This document shows positions 9,973-19,152 of a DNA stretch of 64,000 nt, piece after piece (position 1 is the first letter of the stretch; every line of letters starts with the position of its first letter). This DNA is from Flavobacterium psychrophilum (GTDB lineage: Bacteria; Bacteroidota; Bacteroidia; Flavobacteriales; Flavobacteriaceae): NCBI GenBank assembly GCA_945862065.1, contig CAMAWT010000013.1, positions 1-64,000 of the forward strand, read 5' to 3'. The notes below the pieces were generated by a model. That model had not been told where the DNA came from, did no database searches, and saw nothing but the letters and a program-made list of their open reading frames with translations. The translations under genes were made by a program, and so were the position numbers.

Positions 9973-10578
9973 TTATAAAAACGCCTCCTCTTCCCCTTCA
10001 AATAATAATTTTATGTTTTCATATGAATTTTTCAACGCTTCCTTCACTTCATCGGGCGAAAGCCAGGCCACTTTTTCGATTCCTTCTTCCGCTTGCCCTA
10101 TTAGAATGCCATCGAAATCAGTGGTCATTTCGAACCATGTAGTAATTTTGAGTCGGTATTTTCCGTTACGTTTAAAAATATGGTACGTTTTTTGAAGTTT
10201 TTTGGTAATTTTTAAGTTACCGACTCCCGTTTCTTCTTCTACTTCACGAGTTGCGGTATCTTCAATAAGTTCATCTTTATCAGTCCCACCTTTTGGTAAA
10301 TCCCATTTTCCGTTTCTTAAAATGAAAAGAACTTCGCCTTTTTTATTGTAAACCAAGCCACCACCAGCCTTACGAACAGGTATTTGCTCTTTCATTTTCT
10401 TTAAAATTTCCTTTTCATCAGGATAATATAAGTAGGCTTTGTTAATTTTATTATTAAACATTTTAATAATAAGTTGCTCAATATCAATACTTTCAAGCAA
10501 AAACAGCTGAAAGTCGGTTTCCTTAACAATATTATTTGTTAGAAAAAGTGGTTTGTCGTTTACAAAAACTTTATACAT
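9973..10578 (-). CDS. Nudix hydrolase
   Basis: A 201-residue Nudix protein. The Nudix box starts at GGTDKDE and continues to REVEEETGV, matching GX5EX7REUXEEXGU. The first ~70 residues (MYKVFVNDKPLFL ...) are an extension seen in Bacteroidota members; the substrate cannot be read from sequence. I chose ATG at 10578 over a GTG at 10605 because the longer reading would run 20 bases into pyrE. The start lies only 7 bases from the divergent pyrE start. Confidence 0.9.
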   Translation of the reverse strand: MYKVFVNDKPLFLTNNIVKETDFQLFLLESIDIEQLIIKMFNNKINKAYLYYPDEKEILKKMKEQIPVRKAGGGLVYNKKGEVLFILRNGKWDLPKGGTDKDELIEDTATREVEEETGVGNLKITKKLQKTYHIFKRNGKYRLKITTWFEMTTDFDGILIGQAEEGIEKVAWLSPDEVKEALKNSYENIKLLFEGEEEAFL

Positions 10579-10581
10579 TTG
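10574..10581 (+). promoter_or_regulatory. -7 box of pyrE, overlapping the Nudix start codon
   Basis: TACATTTG matches TAnnTTTG, and a TTG lies 18 bp upstream (10553-10555), a plausible -33. The box overlaps the Nudix start codon (10576-10578, minus) and ends 4 bp before the pyrE ATG at 10586. Transcription would then start at or next to the ATG and give a leaderless or nearly leaderless mRNA. Confidence 0.45.
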
Positions 10582-10585
10582 TACT

Positions 10586-11227
10586 ATGATTTTTAACAAA
10601 GACACAGCAGAAAAAACAGCCGAATCGTTATTGCAAATTAATGCAATTAAATTGAAACCAAAAAATCCATTTACATGGGCTTCTGGATGGCAATCACCTA
10701 TTTATTGTGATAATAGATTAACACTCTCATTTCCAGTGATTAGAAATTACATACGAGATGAATTTGCAAAACAAATTGAAAGCAAATATGGAAAACCAGA
10801 TGTTATTGCCGGTGTAGCCACTGGTGCCATTGGTATCGGAATTCTTGTTGCAGAAGCAATGGGGCTTCCTTTTGTATATGTGAGACCCGAAGCAAAAAAA
10901 CATGGAAGGCAAAATCAAGTAGAAGGTTTTCTGCAAAAAGGACAGACGGTTGTGGTCGTTGAAGATTTAATCAGTACTGGAAATAGCAGTTTACTTGCTG
11001 TGGAAGCGCTAAAAGCAGCCGGTGCAAATGTGAAAGGAATGGTTGCTATCTTTTCGTATGGATTTGATATTGCTACAGAAAATTTTGCGAATGCGAATAT
11101 TGAATTAACTACGTTAAGCAATTATGAAAACTTACTTTCATTAGCATTAGACAAAGATTATATTACTCAAGAAGAACAAGATACACTTCGAGAATGGAGA
11201 AAAAGTCCATCAACTTGGGGTGTCTAA
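10586..11227 (+). CDS. pyrE: Orotate phosphoribosyltransferase
   Basis: Joins orotate and PRPP to form OMP in pyrimidine synthesis. The product is 213 residues, the usual length. The PRPP-binding motif VVVVEDLISTGNSS lies near residue 120, and family stretches FTWASGWQSPIYCDNR and PDVIAGVATGAIGIG are present. I start at ATG 10586 (MIFNKDTAEKTAE); an upstream TTG (10553) would extend into the Nudix gene and lacks support. An SRPBCC gene follows after 25 bp and is probably co-transcribed. Confidence 0.97.
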   Translation: MIFNKDTAEKTAESLLQINAIKLKPKNPFTWASGWQSPIYCDNRLTLSFPVIRNYIRDEFAKQIESKYGKPDVIAGVATGAIGIGILVAEAMGLPFVYVRPEAKKHGRQNQVEGFLQKGQTVVVVEDLISTGNSSLLAVEALKAAGANVKGMVAIFSYGFDIATENFANANIELTTLSNYENLLSLALDKDYITQEEQDTLREWRKSPSTWGV

Positions 11228-11252
11228 TTATAAATAATAATTAAACCAAACT

Positions 11253-11645
11253 ATGAATTTAGAAAGTCCGAAAGTTATTGTTGAAAAATCTGCTAAGTAT
11301 TTATTTGATACCTTGACAGATGTGAAAAGTTTTGAAAGATTGATGCCTGACAGTATAGCGAAATTTGAAGTTACAGATGCTGATTCTTTTATTTTCGGAT
11401 TGCAAGGAATGCCTGAAATTAAACTAAGATTGACTGAAAAAATTGCACCAAGTAAAGTAGTTCTAGGAGCAGCGAGTGATAAACTTCCGTTTTCGCTGAT
11501 AGCGAATATTAATTCCGTTTCAGAAAACAGCAGCGAAGTTCAATTGGAATTTTCAGGAGAATTTAACCCAATGATGGCCATGATGATCAAAGGTCCTATT
11601 TCGAAATTTTTAGAAGCTTTATCTGAAAATATGCATAAATTATAA
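11253..11645 (+). CDS. SRPBCC-family protein
   Basis: A 130-residue protein that fits the START/SRPBCC helix-grip fold: an N-terminal strand (SPKVIVEKSAKYLFDTLTDV), a central strand-rich part and a long C-terminal helix (MMIKGPISKFLEALSENMHKL). Such proteins bind hydrophobic ligands in a deep cavity. No specific substrate can be assigned. It follows pyrE by 25 bp and is closed by a terminator shared with birA. Confidence 0.75.
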   Translation: MNLESPKVIVEKSAKYLFDTLTDVKSFERLMPDSIAKFEVTDADSFIFGLQGMPEIKLRLTEKIAPSKVVLGAASDKLPFSLIANINSVSENSSEVQLEFSGEFNPMMAMMIKGPISKFLEALSENMHKL

Positions 11646-11650
11646 AAATA

Positions 11651-11675
11651 AAATCTCTCAAATTTTGGGAGATTT
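11651..11675. terminator. Bidirectional terminator between SRPBCC gene and birA
   Basis: The hairpin AAATCTC ... GAGATTT is extended by a G-T pair and more A-T pairs. It is followed by a T run on the plus side and preceded by an A-rich run usable on the minus side. It sits between two convergent genes. Confidence 0.75.
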
Positions 11676-11678
11676 TTT

Positions 11679-12407
11679 TTAATAAAGCATTTGGATTTCT
11701 TTAATATCATATTCAACTGTTGAATCATCTTCTAACAAAAGTTGGAGCTTCCCGTTTGAAGAAACTCCTTTAATGATAGCCATAAATCGTTTTTTTTTAA
11801 TGTCCTCAAATACCATTGGAATATTTAATTTGAATAAATTTTCTTCATACATTTTCCAAAACAAACTGGAATTGGTTGTCATAATCTCCATATTTTGATA
11901 TAATTTATTTCTAATAGCATTCGCAAGTAAATCAATATCCATGGAAGTACCGATACTGTTTTTTATAGAAGATGCTTTGGGCAACAAGGAAAAATCTGTT
12001 TGATTTACATTTATTCCAATGCCTACAATTGAAACAATTGTGTTGTCAGTTTTAAAAATATTTTCTATCAATATACCGCCAATTTTTTTTGAATCTGACA
12101 TTATGTCGTTTGGCCATTTTATACTTAAATTTGATAGATTGCTTGATTTTAAAACTTGAAAAACAGATAGTGAAACGATTACATTTAAATCAAATATTTG
12201 TTCGCTATTTACAATCAAATCTTTAAGTAAAACACTCATAATGATGTTTTTACCTGCTTCTGAAGTCCATGTTGAACCTCGTTGCCCTTTTCCGTTTGTT
12301 TGAGAATTAGCAACAACCATTGTAAAGTTTTCTACTACAGAATTTTTGTATAAATTTTTCAAAAAATCATTAGTAGAATCTATGGCATCGAGTTTGATTA
12401 TTATCAT
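11679..12407 (-). CDS. birA: Biotin-[acetyl-CoA-carboxylase] ligase
   Basis: Forms biotinyl-AMP and attaches biotin to carboxyl-carrier proteins. At 242 residues it is the short, monofunctional class without the N-terminal DNA-binding domain of E. coli BirA, so it should not act as a repressor. Motifs: STNDFLK, GKGQRGSTW (biotinyl-AMP loop), KWPNDIM and KKIGGILIE. It is divergent from rsfS across 95 bp. Confidence 0.95.
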   Translation of the reverse strand: MIIIKLDAIDSTNDFLKNLYKNSVVENFTMVVANSQTNGKGQRGSTWTSEAGKNIIMSVLLKDLIVNSEQIFDLNVIVSLSVFQVLKSSNLSNLSIKWPNDIMSDSKKIGGILIENIFKTDNTIVSIVGIGINVNQTDFSLLPKASSIKNSIGTSMDIDLLANAIRNKLYQNMEIMTTNSSLFWKMYEENLFKLNIPMVFEDIKKKRFMAIIKGVSSNGKLQLLLEDDSTVEYDIKEIQMLY

Positions 12408-12451
12408 AAAAGAAATTTCTTACAAAAAAAAGATTTAAACTTTTGTTAAGC

Positions 12452-12476
12452 ATCAAATTTAAACACAAAATTTGAT
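12452..12476. promoter_or_regulatory. Dyad in the birA-rsfS divergent promoter
   Basis: ATCAAATTT and AAATTTGAT form a perfect 9-bp inverted repeat around a 7-bp spacer. The dyad abuts the rsfS -7 box and lies 45 bp before birA. It could be an operator or chance in AT-rich DNA. No regulator is suggested by the neighbours. Confidence 0.3.
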
Positions 12477-12483
12477 ACATTTG
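12476..12483 (+). promoter_or_regulatory. Bacteroidota -7 box before rsfS
   Basis: TACATTTG matches TAnnTTTG and ends 19 bp before the rsfS ATG. This is the probable promoter of the rsfS-ftsH pair. Confidence 0.55.
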
Positions 12484-12502
12484 TAAATTATAAAAAAATT
12501 AA

Positions 12503-12874
12503 ATGACAAAAAACACATTGAATACAGATTTTTTATTAGCAAACATAATAAAAGGGATTGAAGAAGTAAAAGGAAACGATATAGAAATACTTGATTTAAG
12601 AGCAATAGATACTGCCGTTTGTGACTATTTTGTAATATGTAATGGATCATCAAACACACAAGTAAATGCCATAGTAAACTCTGTTCAAAAGACAGTTTCC
12701 AAAGAAATAAAAGACAAACCTTGGCATGTTGAAGGAACTGATAATGCAGAATGGGTATTGATGGACTATGTGAGTATAGTGGTGCATGTTTTTCAGAAAG
12801 AAATTCGAGATTATTACAACATTGAAGGTTTGTGGGGTGATGCAAAAATCACTACAATAGAAAATAAATATTAA
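12503..12874 (+). CDS. rsfS: Ribosome silencing factor RsfS
   Basis: A 123-residue member of the RsfS/Iojap family, which binds ribosomal protein uL14 and blocks subunit joining when nutrients run low. The conserved core is clear: ILDLRAIDTAVCDYFVICNG, WHVEGTDNAEWVLMDY and VVHVFQKEIRDYYNIEGLWG. It is 16 bp before ftsH in the same direction, an arrangement consistent with one operon. Confidence 0.96.
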   Translation: MTKNTLNTDFLLANIIKGIEEVKGNDIEILDLRAIDTAVCDYFVICNGSSNTQVNAIVNSVQKTVSKEIKDKPWHVEGTDNAEWVLMDYVSIVVHVFQKEIRDYYNIEGLWGDAKITTIENKY

Positions 12875-12890
12875 ATTTTAGATACATATA

Positions 12891-14894
12891 ATGGCAGAAA
12901 ATAAAAAACCAAATGGGATTAAAATTAGTCCTTGGTGGATTTCGGGAGTTATTATCGCAATGTTTGTCATACTAAATATTGCTGGAGGATCATCAATCAA
13001 GGACCCTGCAATTATTTCATCATCAAAATTGGATGAATTAATCAATTCTGGTAACGTAACAAAAATTATCGTTTTCAATAAAGTTCAAGCAGAAGTTTAT
13101 TTAACGCCTGCAGCTTTGAAAGACGCTGCCAACAAAAAAATAGCAAAAGATGTTTTTGGAAATCCAAACAAAGGACCACACTATACTTCAGAAATTGCTG
13201 ATGCTCAAAATTTTGAAAATAAATTAATCAAAGCGGCACAAGAAAAGAAAATTGTAGATTATGATTTTCAACAAAAAAGTGATTGGTCAGAGATGCTGAT
13301 GGGCTTTTTACCTTTCATTTTGTTGATTGGAGTTTGGATTTACATTATGAGAAGAATGTCAGGCGGTGCTGGTGGACCCGGTGGCCAAATATTTAATATT
13401 GGCAAATCTAGAGCAAAACTTTTTGATGAAAAAGCCGAATTAAAAATCACTTTTAAAGATGTTGCCGGACTTGAAGGAGCAAAAGAAGAAGTACAAGAAA
13501 TTGTAGAATTTCTTAAAAATCCAGAAAAATATACTGTTTTGGGTGGTAAAATACCAAAAGGAGCTTTATTGGTAGGACCCCCTGGAACGGGTAAAACATT
13601 ACTAGCAAAAGCGGTAGCTGGAGAAGCAAAAGTACCTTTCTTCTCATTATCTGGTTCAGATTTTGTTGAAATGTTTGTTGGAGTTGGTGCCTCACGTGTG
13701 AGGGATTTATTCAAACAAGCTAAAGAGAAATCGCCAGCCATCATTTTTATTGATGAAATTGATGCTGTTGGTAGAGCAAGAGGCAAAAACAGCATGTCGG
13801 GAGGGAATGACGAAAGAGAAAATACTTTAAATCAGCTACTTACAGAAATGGATGGTTTTGGAACCAACACGCATGTTATTGTATTAGCAGCTACGAATCG
13901 TGCGGATGTTTTAGACAAAGCTTTGATGCGTGCGGGTCGTTTTGATAGACAGATTTATGTTGATTTACCAGATATAAGAGAGCGTAAAGAAATTTTTGAA
14001 GTGCATCTTACCCCTTTGAAAAAAGTGGAAGGTTTGGATACCGATTTCTTAGCAAAACAAACGCCAGGTTTTTCTGGAGCTGACATTGCAAACGTTTGTA
14101 ACGAAGCTGCTTTGATTGCAGCTCGAAATAATAAAACTGCCGTTGATAAACAAGACTTTCTTGATGCCGTTGATCGAATTGTTGGCGGATTGGAAAAGAA
14201 AAATAAAATTGTTACACCAGAAGAAAAAAGAGCTATAGCCGTTCATGAAGCGGGTCATGCAACTGTAAGTTGGATGCTTGAACACGCTGCACCATTAATA
14301 AAAGTAACCATTGTGCCACGAGGTCAGAGTTTGGGGGCTGCATGGTATTTACCAGAAGAAAGACAAATTGTTCGCCCAAATCAAATGTTGGACGAAATGT
14401 GTGCAACTATGGGTGGTAGAGCCGCAGAAAAAGTAGTGTTTGATATAATTTCTACTGGTGCATTATCTGATTTAGAAAAAGTAACCAAACAAGCTCGCGC
14501 CATGGTTACCATTTATGGTTTGAACGAAAAATTGGGTAACATCACTTATTACGATTCATCGGGTCAAAATGAATATAATTTCTCAAAACCGTATTCTGAG
14601 GACACAGCCATTATAATTGACAAAGAAATATCAAGTTTGATTGAAGGACAATACCAAAGAGCTATCGAAATACTAACAGAAAATAAAGATAAGTTATTGA
14701 TGCTTGCTGATATTTTGATTGAGAAAGAAGTCATATTTAAAGACGATTTGGAAACCATCTTTGGTCGAAGAGCTTATGATAGTGCAAACAATGATGTTGC
14801 CAATGAAATTTCAAATGTAATTAGTGGAAATGTGAATGCAGAACCAATAATTACAGAAAATTCTGAAGAGAGTTCAACTGAAAATATGTTGTAA
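12891..14894 (+). CDS. ftsH: ATP-dependent zinc metalloprotease FtsH
   Basis: Membrane AAA+ protease that degrades misfolded membrane proteins and short-lived regulators. The 667 residues have two membrane segments (~13-31 and ~131-150) around a periplasmic domain, a Gly-rich linker ([11 protein letters not shown]), Walker A GPPGTGKT (~229), Walker B IIFIDEID, the second region of homology ending RAGRFDR, and the zinc site HEAGH (~452). The acidic C-terminal tail is variable. Full length and intact. Confidence 0.98.
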   Translation: MAENKKPNGIKISPWWISGVIIAMFVILNIAGGSSIKDPAIISSSKLDELINSGNVTKIIVFNKVQAEVYLTPAALKDAANKKIAKDVFGNPNKGPHYTSEIADAQNFENKLIKAAQEKKIVDYDFQQKSDWSEMLMGFLPFILLIGVWIYIMRRMSGGAGGPGGQIFNIGKSRAKLFDEKAELKITFKDVAGLEGAKEEVQEIVEFLKNPEKYTVLGGKIPKGALLVGPPGTGKTLLAKAVAGEAKVPFFSLSGSDFVEMFVGVGASRVRDLFKQAKEKSPAIIFIDEIDAVGRARGKNSMSGGNDERENTLNQLLTEMDGFGTNTHVIVLAATNRADVLDKALMRAGRFDRQIYVDLPDIRERKEIFEVHLTPLKKVEGLDTDFLAKQTPGFSGADIANVCNEAALIAARNNKTAVDKQDFLDAVDRIVGGLEKKNKIVTPEEKRAIAVHEAGHATVSWMLEHAAPLIKVTIVPRGQSLGAAWYLPEERQIVRPNQMLDEMCATMGGRAAEKVVFDIISTGALSDLEKVTKQARAMVTIYGLNEKLGNITYYDSSGQNEYNFSKPYSEDTAIIIDKEISSLIEGQYQRAIEILTENKDKLLMLADILIEKEVIFKDDLETIFGRRAYDSANNDVANEISNVISGNVNAEPIITENSEESSTENML

Positions 14895-14918
14895 AAATAT
14901 CATTCTTAAATATTTATT

Positions 14919-14959
14919 AAAAATCTTAATTCAATTTTACATTTTGAATTAAGATTTTT
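14919..14959 (+). terminator. Terminator after ftsH
   Basis: A perfect 16-bp stem (AAAAATCTTAATTCAA pairs with TTGAATTAAGATTTTT) with a 9-nt loop and trailing T residues, starting 25 bp after the ftsH stop. Confidence 0.85.
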
Positions 14960-14960
14960 T

Positions 14961-14968
14961 TATCTTTG
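14961..14968 (+). promoter_or_regulatory. Bacteroidota -7 box before the LUD gene
   Basis: TATCTTTG matches TAnnTTTG, immediately after the ftsH terminator and 39 bp before the ATG at 15008. Probable promoter of the LUD-cdsA pair. Confidence 0.5.
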
Positions 14969-15007
14969 AAAGTTTTCAATTGATAATTACCTATTTTATA
15001 TTAAAAA

Positions 15008-15607
15008 ATGAGTCTATTTAGAAAAATATTTGGTTCTGGCGAAGATGCTTTCCATGAAGAGGAACAAAGTGAATACTTCACAAATAAAAACTCTGAACTA
15101 CCTGTAGATGAACAGTTTACACTATTATTTAAAAAAAATGGGGGGAAATTCATCTATTGCGAAACGTTGGATGAATTAAAAGAACAATTTGAAAATATTT
15201 TAGAAGAAAATGATTGGTTTGAAAAAGATGTATTATGTTTTGAATCGCGACTTTTCAGTCTATTAGACGAAAACAAGTTAAATTACTCTAATGCTTTAAA
15301 TCCTAGTTTTCTTTTAGCTGGTTGCGAAAATTTAATTGCCGATGAAGGTTCGGTACTTTTTTCATCAAATCAAATAAAGCAAATAAAACCAAATGACTTA
15401 CCCGAAAACATCATAATTATTGCAACCACAAGTCAAATTGTTGAAAACAGAAGCGATGGATTGCGAGTAATTAAGAAAAAATATGACAAAGATTATCCTA
15501 CTAACATTACTACGATAAAATATTTTGAAAAAGCAGTTGAAGAAGACTTTTTAAATTATGGAAGTGCTGCAAAAAATTTATATTTATTGCTTTTAGAGGA
15601 TTTATAA
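15008..15607 (+). CDS. LUD-domain protein (LutC/YkgG-like)
   Basis: A 199-residue protein fitting the LUD family, related to LutC of the lactate-utilisation complex. The stretch LLAGCENLIADEGSVLFSSN corresponds to the conserved family core, followed by IIIIATTSQIV. The lutA and lutB partners are absent, so a lactate role is not supported here. It ends one base before cdsA starts and is clearly in its operon; pairing with cdsA seems usual in Flavobacteria. Confidence 0.75.
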   Translation: MSLFRKIFGSGEDAFHEEEQSEYFTNKNSELPVDEQFTLLFKKNGGKFIYCETLDELKEQFENILEENDWFEKDVLCFESRLFSLLDENKLNYSNALNPSFLLAGCENLIADEGSVLFSSNQIKQIKPNDLPENIIIIATTSQIVENRSDGLRVIKKKYDKDYPTNITTIKYFEKAVEEDFLNYGSAAKNLYLLLLEDL

Positions 15608-15608
15608 T

Positions 15609-16499
15609 ATGAATGAAACTTTAAAAAGAGGAATTTCTGGTGTTGTTTTTATTGCATTATTAATTACTTCAATTCTATATTCTACGGAAAGTTTTATAGT
15701 GCTTTTTGGCATTTTTTTATGTATTGCAACCTATGAATTTTGTGGTCTTATCAAAATAAATAGAGTTTTACCGATACTATTCACAACTGGCTTTTATTCA
15801 TCATTTTCATTGATTAACTATTTTAAATCAGAAACTGAAAAACAATTATCAACAGTTTTCAATAGAGGAATTCAATTGGATGTAAATAAAAATCAAGTAG
15901 ATATAATATTATTATCTATTTGTCTTTTTGTTTCTATAAAATGCATTGTTTTTTTATTTGATGATAGAATTCAAACATTGGATAGTTTTTCGAAATATAT
16001 CTATTTGATTGGTTATATCTTATTACCTTTTATTTTTATTACTAAAATTTCATTTGGTGTTAATGATTATAATCCGAAAATAATAATTGGACTGTTCATA
16101 TTAATTTGGACAAATGACACCTTTGCTTATTTAGTCGGTAAATCGGTAGGAAAACATAAATTATTGGAACGAATTTCTCCCAAAAAAACCATTGAAGGAT
16201 TTATTGGAGGTATTGTTTTTGCAGTTTTTGCTGGTTTTCTAATATCTAAATTATACATACAACCCAATCCAAATTTTAGTCAAAAATCCATCCTGATTTG
16301 GACTTCAATTGCTTTATTAGTTGGAGTTATTGGAACGATTGGTGACTTAATAGAATCCAAATTCAAAAGAATTGCAGGCGTAAAAGACAGCGGAAAAATA
16401 ATGCCTGGCCACGGAGGCATCCTAGATCGACTAGATAGTGTTATATTTGTGGCTCCATTTATTTATTTATTTTATAAAATTTTAAATTATGTTTCATAA
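15609..16499 (+). CDS. cdsA: Phosphatidate cytidylyltransferase
   Basis: Makes CDP-diacylglycerol from phosphatidate and CTP, the branch point for phospholipid synthesis. It is a 296-residue membrane protein with about eight hydrophobic segments. The C-terminal CDS signature is intact: SKFKRIAGVKDSGKIMPGHG followed by GILDRLDS. The ATG is one base after the LUD stop. The product feeds phosphatidylserine made for the psd enzyme encoded 2.6 kb downstream. Confidence 0.96.
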   Translation: MNETLKRGISGVVFIALLITSILYSTESFIVLFGIFLCIATYEFCGLIKINRVLPILFTTGFYSSFSLINYFKSETEKQLSTVFNRGIQLDVNKNQVDIILLSICLFVSIKCIVFLFDDRIQTLDSFSKYIYLIGYILLPFIFITKISFGVNDYNPKIIIGLFILIWTNDTFAYLVGKSVGKHKLLERISPKKTIEGFIGGIVFAVFAGFLISKLYIQPNPNFSQKSILIWTSIALLVGVIGTIGDLIESKFKRIAGVKDSGKIMPGHGGILDRLDSVIFVAPFIYLFYKILNYVS

Positions 16500-16824
16500 A
16501 AACCGTTTAGCTCTTTTAAAGCTATGTTTTTTATTCATAAAGTAATTGCACAAAAAGCCTTGTATTATACTTATACAATAAAATACCAATAACTTATTTT
16601 GAAATAAAAAAATACGCAAATAACATATCGTGTTTAATTTCAGTACTTTAGAAGCTATTTCTTAAGTTAATCAAGAGTTAAATACCATTTTCGAGACTTA
16701 AAATACCAGTTTCGAGACTTCAGGAAAGTTAAAAAAATGATAATAAATATTTATTTTGTATAATGGTAGCCGTTGTATGGTTATTCCTTTTGTTTTAAAG
16801 TTCATCAAATTAATTAAAAAAAAT
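16500..16824. other. AT-rich gap without recognised gene
   Basis: 325 bp between cdsA and the TPR regulator. I see a short direct repeat (TTTCGAGACTT at ~16690 and ~16711) but no clear promoter box, RNA or gene. A TTG-started extension of the next gene from 16756 is possible but not favoured. Confidence 0.5.
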
Positions 16825-18615
16825 ATGAATAATATGTGCCCCCGCATTTTAAAAAAAATTCTGATACTTTTATTTGTAACTTTTTTCTTTTCATGTAAAT
16901 TAAGTAATAAAGAAGATTCTACACGTTCTAAATTATTTGACAGGGCTGAAAAAAATAGTAAAAACCAACCTGATTCTACCATTTTAATTGTCAATAGAAT
17001 TTTCCTAGATTCTTCAAAAAATAAAATTGATGATGATAAGCAACTGTCATTATTACAACTTAAATTTAGAGCTTTTTTAAAACTTGAAAAGATGGATTCT
17101 GTTTATGTAACAGGACAAAAAATTCGAAAAGTAGCATCTAGAATTCCAGATTCATTAGCTATTGCTGAAACAATGTTAAGAATGTATGGAAATATCGATT
17201 TTAAATACGTAAAAGAAATAAAACCTTATGTGCTTGGGGGTATCAAAACGTTCGAAAACAAAAATAAAGAATTTGAAAAAGGAGTTCTACTCGAATTGTA
17301 TGGCAATATCATGAATGAGGAAGGGGATTATAAAAAGAGTCAAAATTATTATTTAAAAGCATTGAAAGTATTTGAATCTAAAGACAGTTCCAATGCCATG
17401 TGTAGGATAAATAATGAACTTGGAGTTAATTATGCCTGCGCAGGTTTTATAGAAAAATCAAATATATATTATCTTAAAGCAATGAAAATTGCTGAAAATG
17501 GAAAAGATTCCGTTCAGCTAGCAGGTGTTTTAGAGAATTATGGAATTAATTTTAAAAAGAGTAATCCTAGCAAGGCAATTGAAATTTACAATAGAGCTCT
17601 AAAGTTGTTGCCAAAAGATTATGATGAAATGGAACGTATGATTTTGAATTACAACATAGCAAATATATATTACGAAGAAAATAAATTTGATGAAGCAAAA
17701 GTAATATACTCTAAAGTTTTGGAAGCATCCAAAAAACAAAATTTTCAAGACGGTATTATGTATTCAAATATTGCTTTGGGAAATATTTATAGTAAAAAAA
17801 AGCAATTGGCACTATCGGAAAGCTATTTTTTGAAAACATTGAAAGCGCTAGAAAAAACAGATCAGAAAAATCTGATTTTTATGATACTGCCTAAATTAAT
17901 TTCAGTGTATGAAGATTTTGGAGAATATAAGAAGGCTTATGAGTATTCGAAAAAATTGATTAAAATAAAAGATGAACTTATTACGGTTGAAAATAATAAA
18001 ACGATTCTTGATTTAGAAAAAAAGTACCAATCTGAAAAGAAGGATTTAGAGATTAACAATCTTGAAAAACAGGGTACTCTTCGTCACAAAATTATTTACT
18101 TGCTAATGATTTCGCTTGTTATTGTTGCTTTACTTTGGAGAAACCGAAATAAATTGTACATAAAAAATAAATTTGCATATGCTGTGTTGATGAAAAAGTA
18201 CATAGCTGAAAACGAAAAAACAAAATCAAAAAAAATCAAAACTAAAGAAGATAATAATGAAAAAGCCGATTCAAAATATACTTTATATGATTCGTTGGTA
18301 GCTTACTACGAAAATGAAAAGCCCTATTTGGACTCTAAACTTAAAGCTGATGTTGTTGCCAAAAAAATGGGCGTTACTCAAAGAGAAATTTCTAATCTAT
18401 TAAAAATACATGGTTTTACAAGCTTTAACAATTTTAATAATAAATTCCGAATTGAAGAAGTCAAAAAATGTTTTGATGATGTCAATTATAAGAAAATCAA
18501 AACAGAAGCCATAGCAAATCATTGTGGATTTGGAAGTAAGCAACCTTTTTATTACGCTTTTGAGGAATTTACTGGACTAAATCCAGGTTTCTATCGTTCT
18601 GAAATGTCTAAATAA
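16825..18615 (+). CDS. Membrane TPR protein with C-terminal AraC-type DNA-binding domain
   Basis: 596 residues from ATG 16825 (MNNMCPRILKK). Layout: hydrophobic leader ending in a lipobox-like FFFSC (~residue 22); tetratricopeptide-like helical repeats (~residues 40-400; YYLKALKVF, YYLKAMKIA, IYNRALKLL, YSKVLEASK); a coiled-coil-like segment; one membrane helix (IIYLLMISLVIVALLW, ~425-440); and a C-terminal AraC/XylS-type helix-turn-helix (VVAKKMGVTQREISNLLKIH, then IANHCGFGSKQPFYYAFEEF). This is a one-component membrane regulator design common in Flavobacteria: periplasmic TPRs and cytoplasmic DNA binding. No kinase or receiver domain is present. Ligand and targets unknown. Confidence 0.85.
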   Translation: MNNMCPRILKKILILLFVTFFFSCKLSNKEDSTRSKLFDRAEKNSKNQPDSTILIVNRIFLDSSKNKIDDDKQLSLLQLKFRAFLKLEKMDSVYVTGQKIRKVASRIPDSLAIAETMLRMYGNIDFKYVKEIKPYVLGGIKTFENKNKEFEKGVLLELYGNIMNEEGDYKKSQNYYLKALKVFESKDSSNAMCRINNELGVNYACAGFIEKSNIYYLKAMKIAENGKDSVQLAGVLENYGINFKKSNPSKAIEIYNRALKLLPKDYDEMERMILNYNIANIYYEENKFDEAKVIYSKVLEASKKQNFQDGIMYSNIALGNIYSKKKQLALSESYFLKTLKALEKTDQKNLIFMILPKLISVYEDFGEYKKAYEYSKKLIKIKDELITVENNKTILDLEKKYQSEKKDLEINNLEKQGTLRHKIIYLLMISLVIVALLWRNRNKLYIKNKFAYAVLMKKYIAENEKTKSKKIKTKEDNNEKADSKYTLYDSLVAYYENEKPYLDSKLKADVVAKKMGVTQREISNLLKIHGFTSFNNFNNKFRIEEVKKCFDDVNYKKIKTEAIANHCGFGSKQPFYYAFEEFTGLNPGFYRSEMSK

Positions 18616-18646
18616 TTAAATCATTTTTCCTTTAAATGATTTAATT
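18614..18646 (+). terminator. Terminator after the TPR/AraC gene
   Basis: A 13-bp perfect stem (AATTAAATCATTT with AAATGATTTAATT), 7-nt loop, overlapping the stop codon and followed by TTTAG. AT-rich, so moderately strong. Confidence 0.65.
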
Positions 18647-19152
18647 TTAGATTGTTGAAATCATACAATTTTATTTTGATTTGCTTTTTTATATGCACCA
18701 ATCAAATCTTAAAATTTGCTACGTATGTCACTGATATATTATGTCTTACTAATGAAATGTGTTAAACATAGAAGTTATTTTTTTTAATTTAAAAATAACT
18801 TAAAATTAATAAGCAAATTGATTGAGATTATATAAACAGTATCTGTTTTCATAGTAATTTTTTACGAAAATAAACCCTTAAAAAACCACAACTGTAAAAT
18901 ATGTTTTATGTGGTTTCAATACTATTTTGAATAGGTTTTTTAATAAGTTGAATTTCAAATAATTTATTAATATTACTTTAAGTTGTTAATTTTATTTATA
19001 TTTGCACGCAATCAAATTAAGTATTTAAACCAAAAAATCTTCAGAGTTTAGTAAGGGTATTTTTGATATAAATCTATCATAACAAGCTTATTGCATCGCT
19101 AAAAAATTCATAATTATTTGATTTAAAATAACTTATAATAAATATTTTCAGT
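18647..19152. other. AT-rich gap before psd
   Basis: About 500 bp without a gene. The only supported signal is TATATTTG at 18997-19004 (TAnnTTTG), which would give psd a leader of about 140 nt. I see no riboswitch or tRNA-like structure. Confidence 0.5.
18997..19004 (+). promoter_or_regulatory. Bacteroidota -7 box upstream of psd
   Basis: TATATTTG matches TAnnTTTG, 148 bp before the psd ATG. It is the best promoter candidate for the psd-ACBP-SOD group. Confidence 0.45.

Noticed and set aside
16756..16824. TTG-initiated extension of the TPR/AraC gene
   Set aside because: The ATG at 16825 directly precedes a proper signal-like leader; the extension would bury it.
18616..19152. Possible RNA gene or riboswitch in the gap before psd
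   Set aside because: No tRNA-like arms or known aptamer sequence was recognised in the AT-rich DNA; only a terminator and a -7 box are supported.
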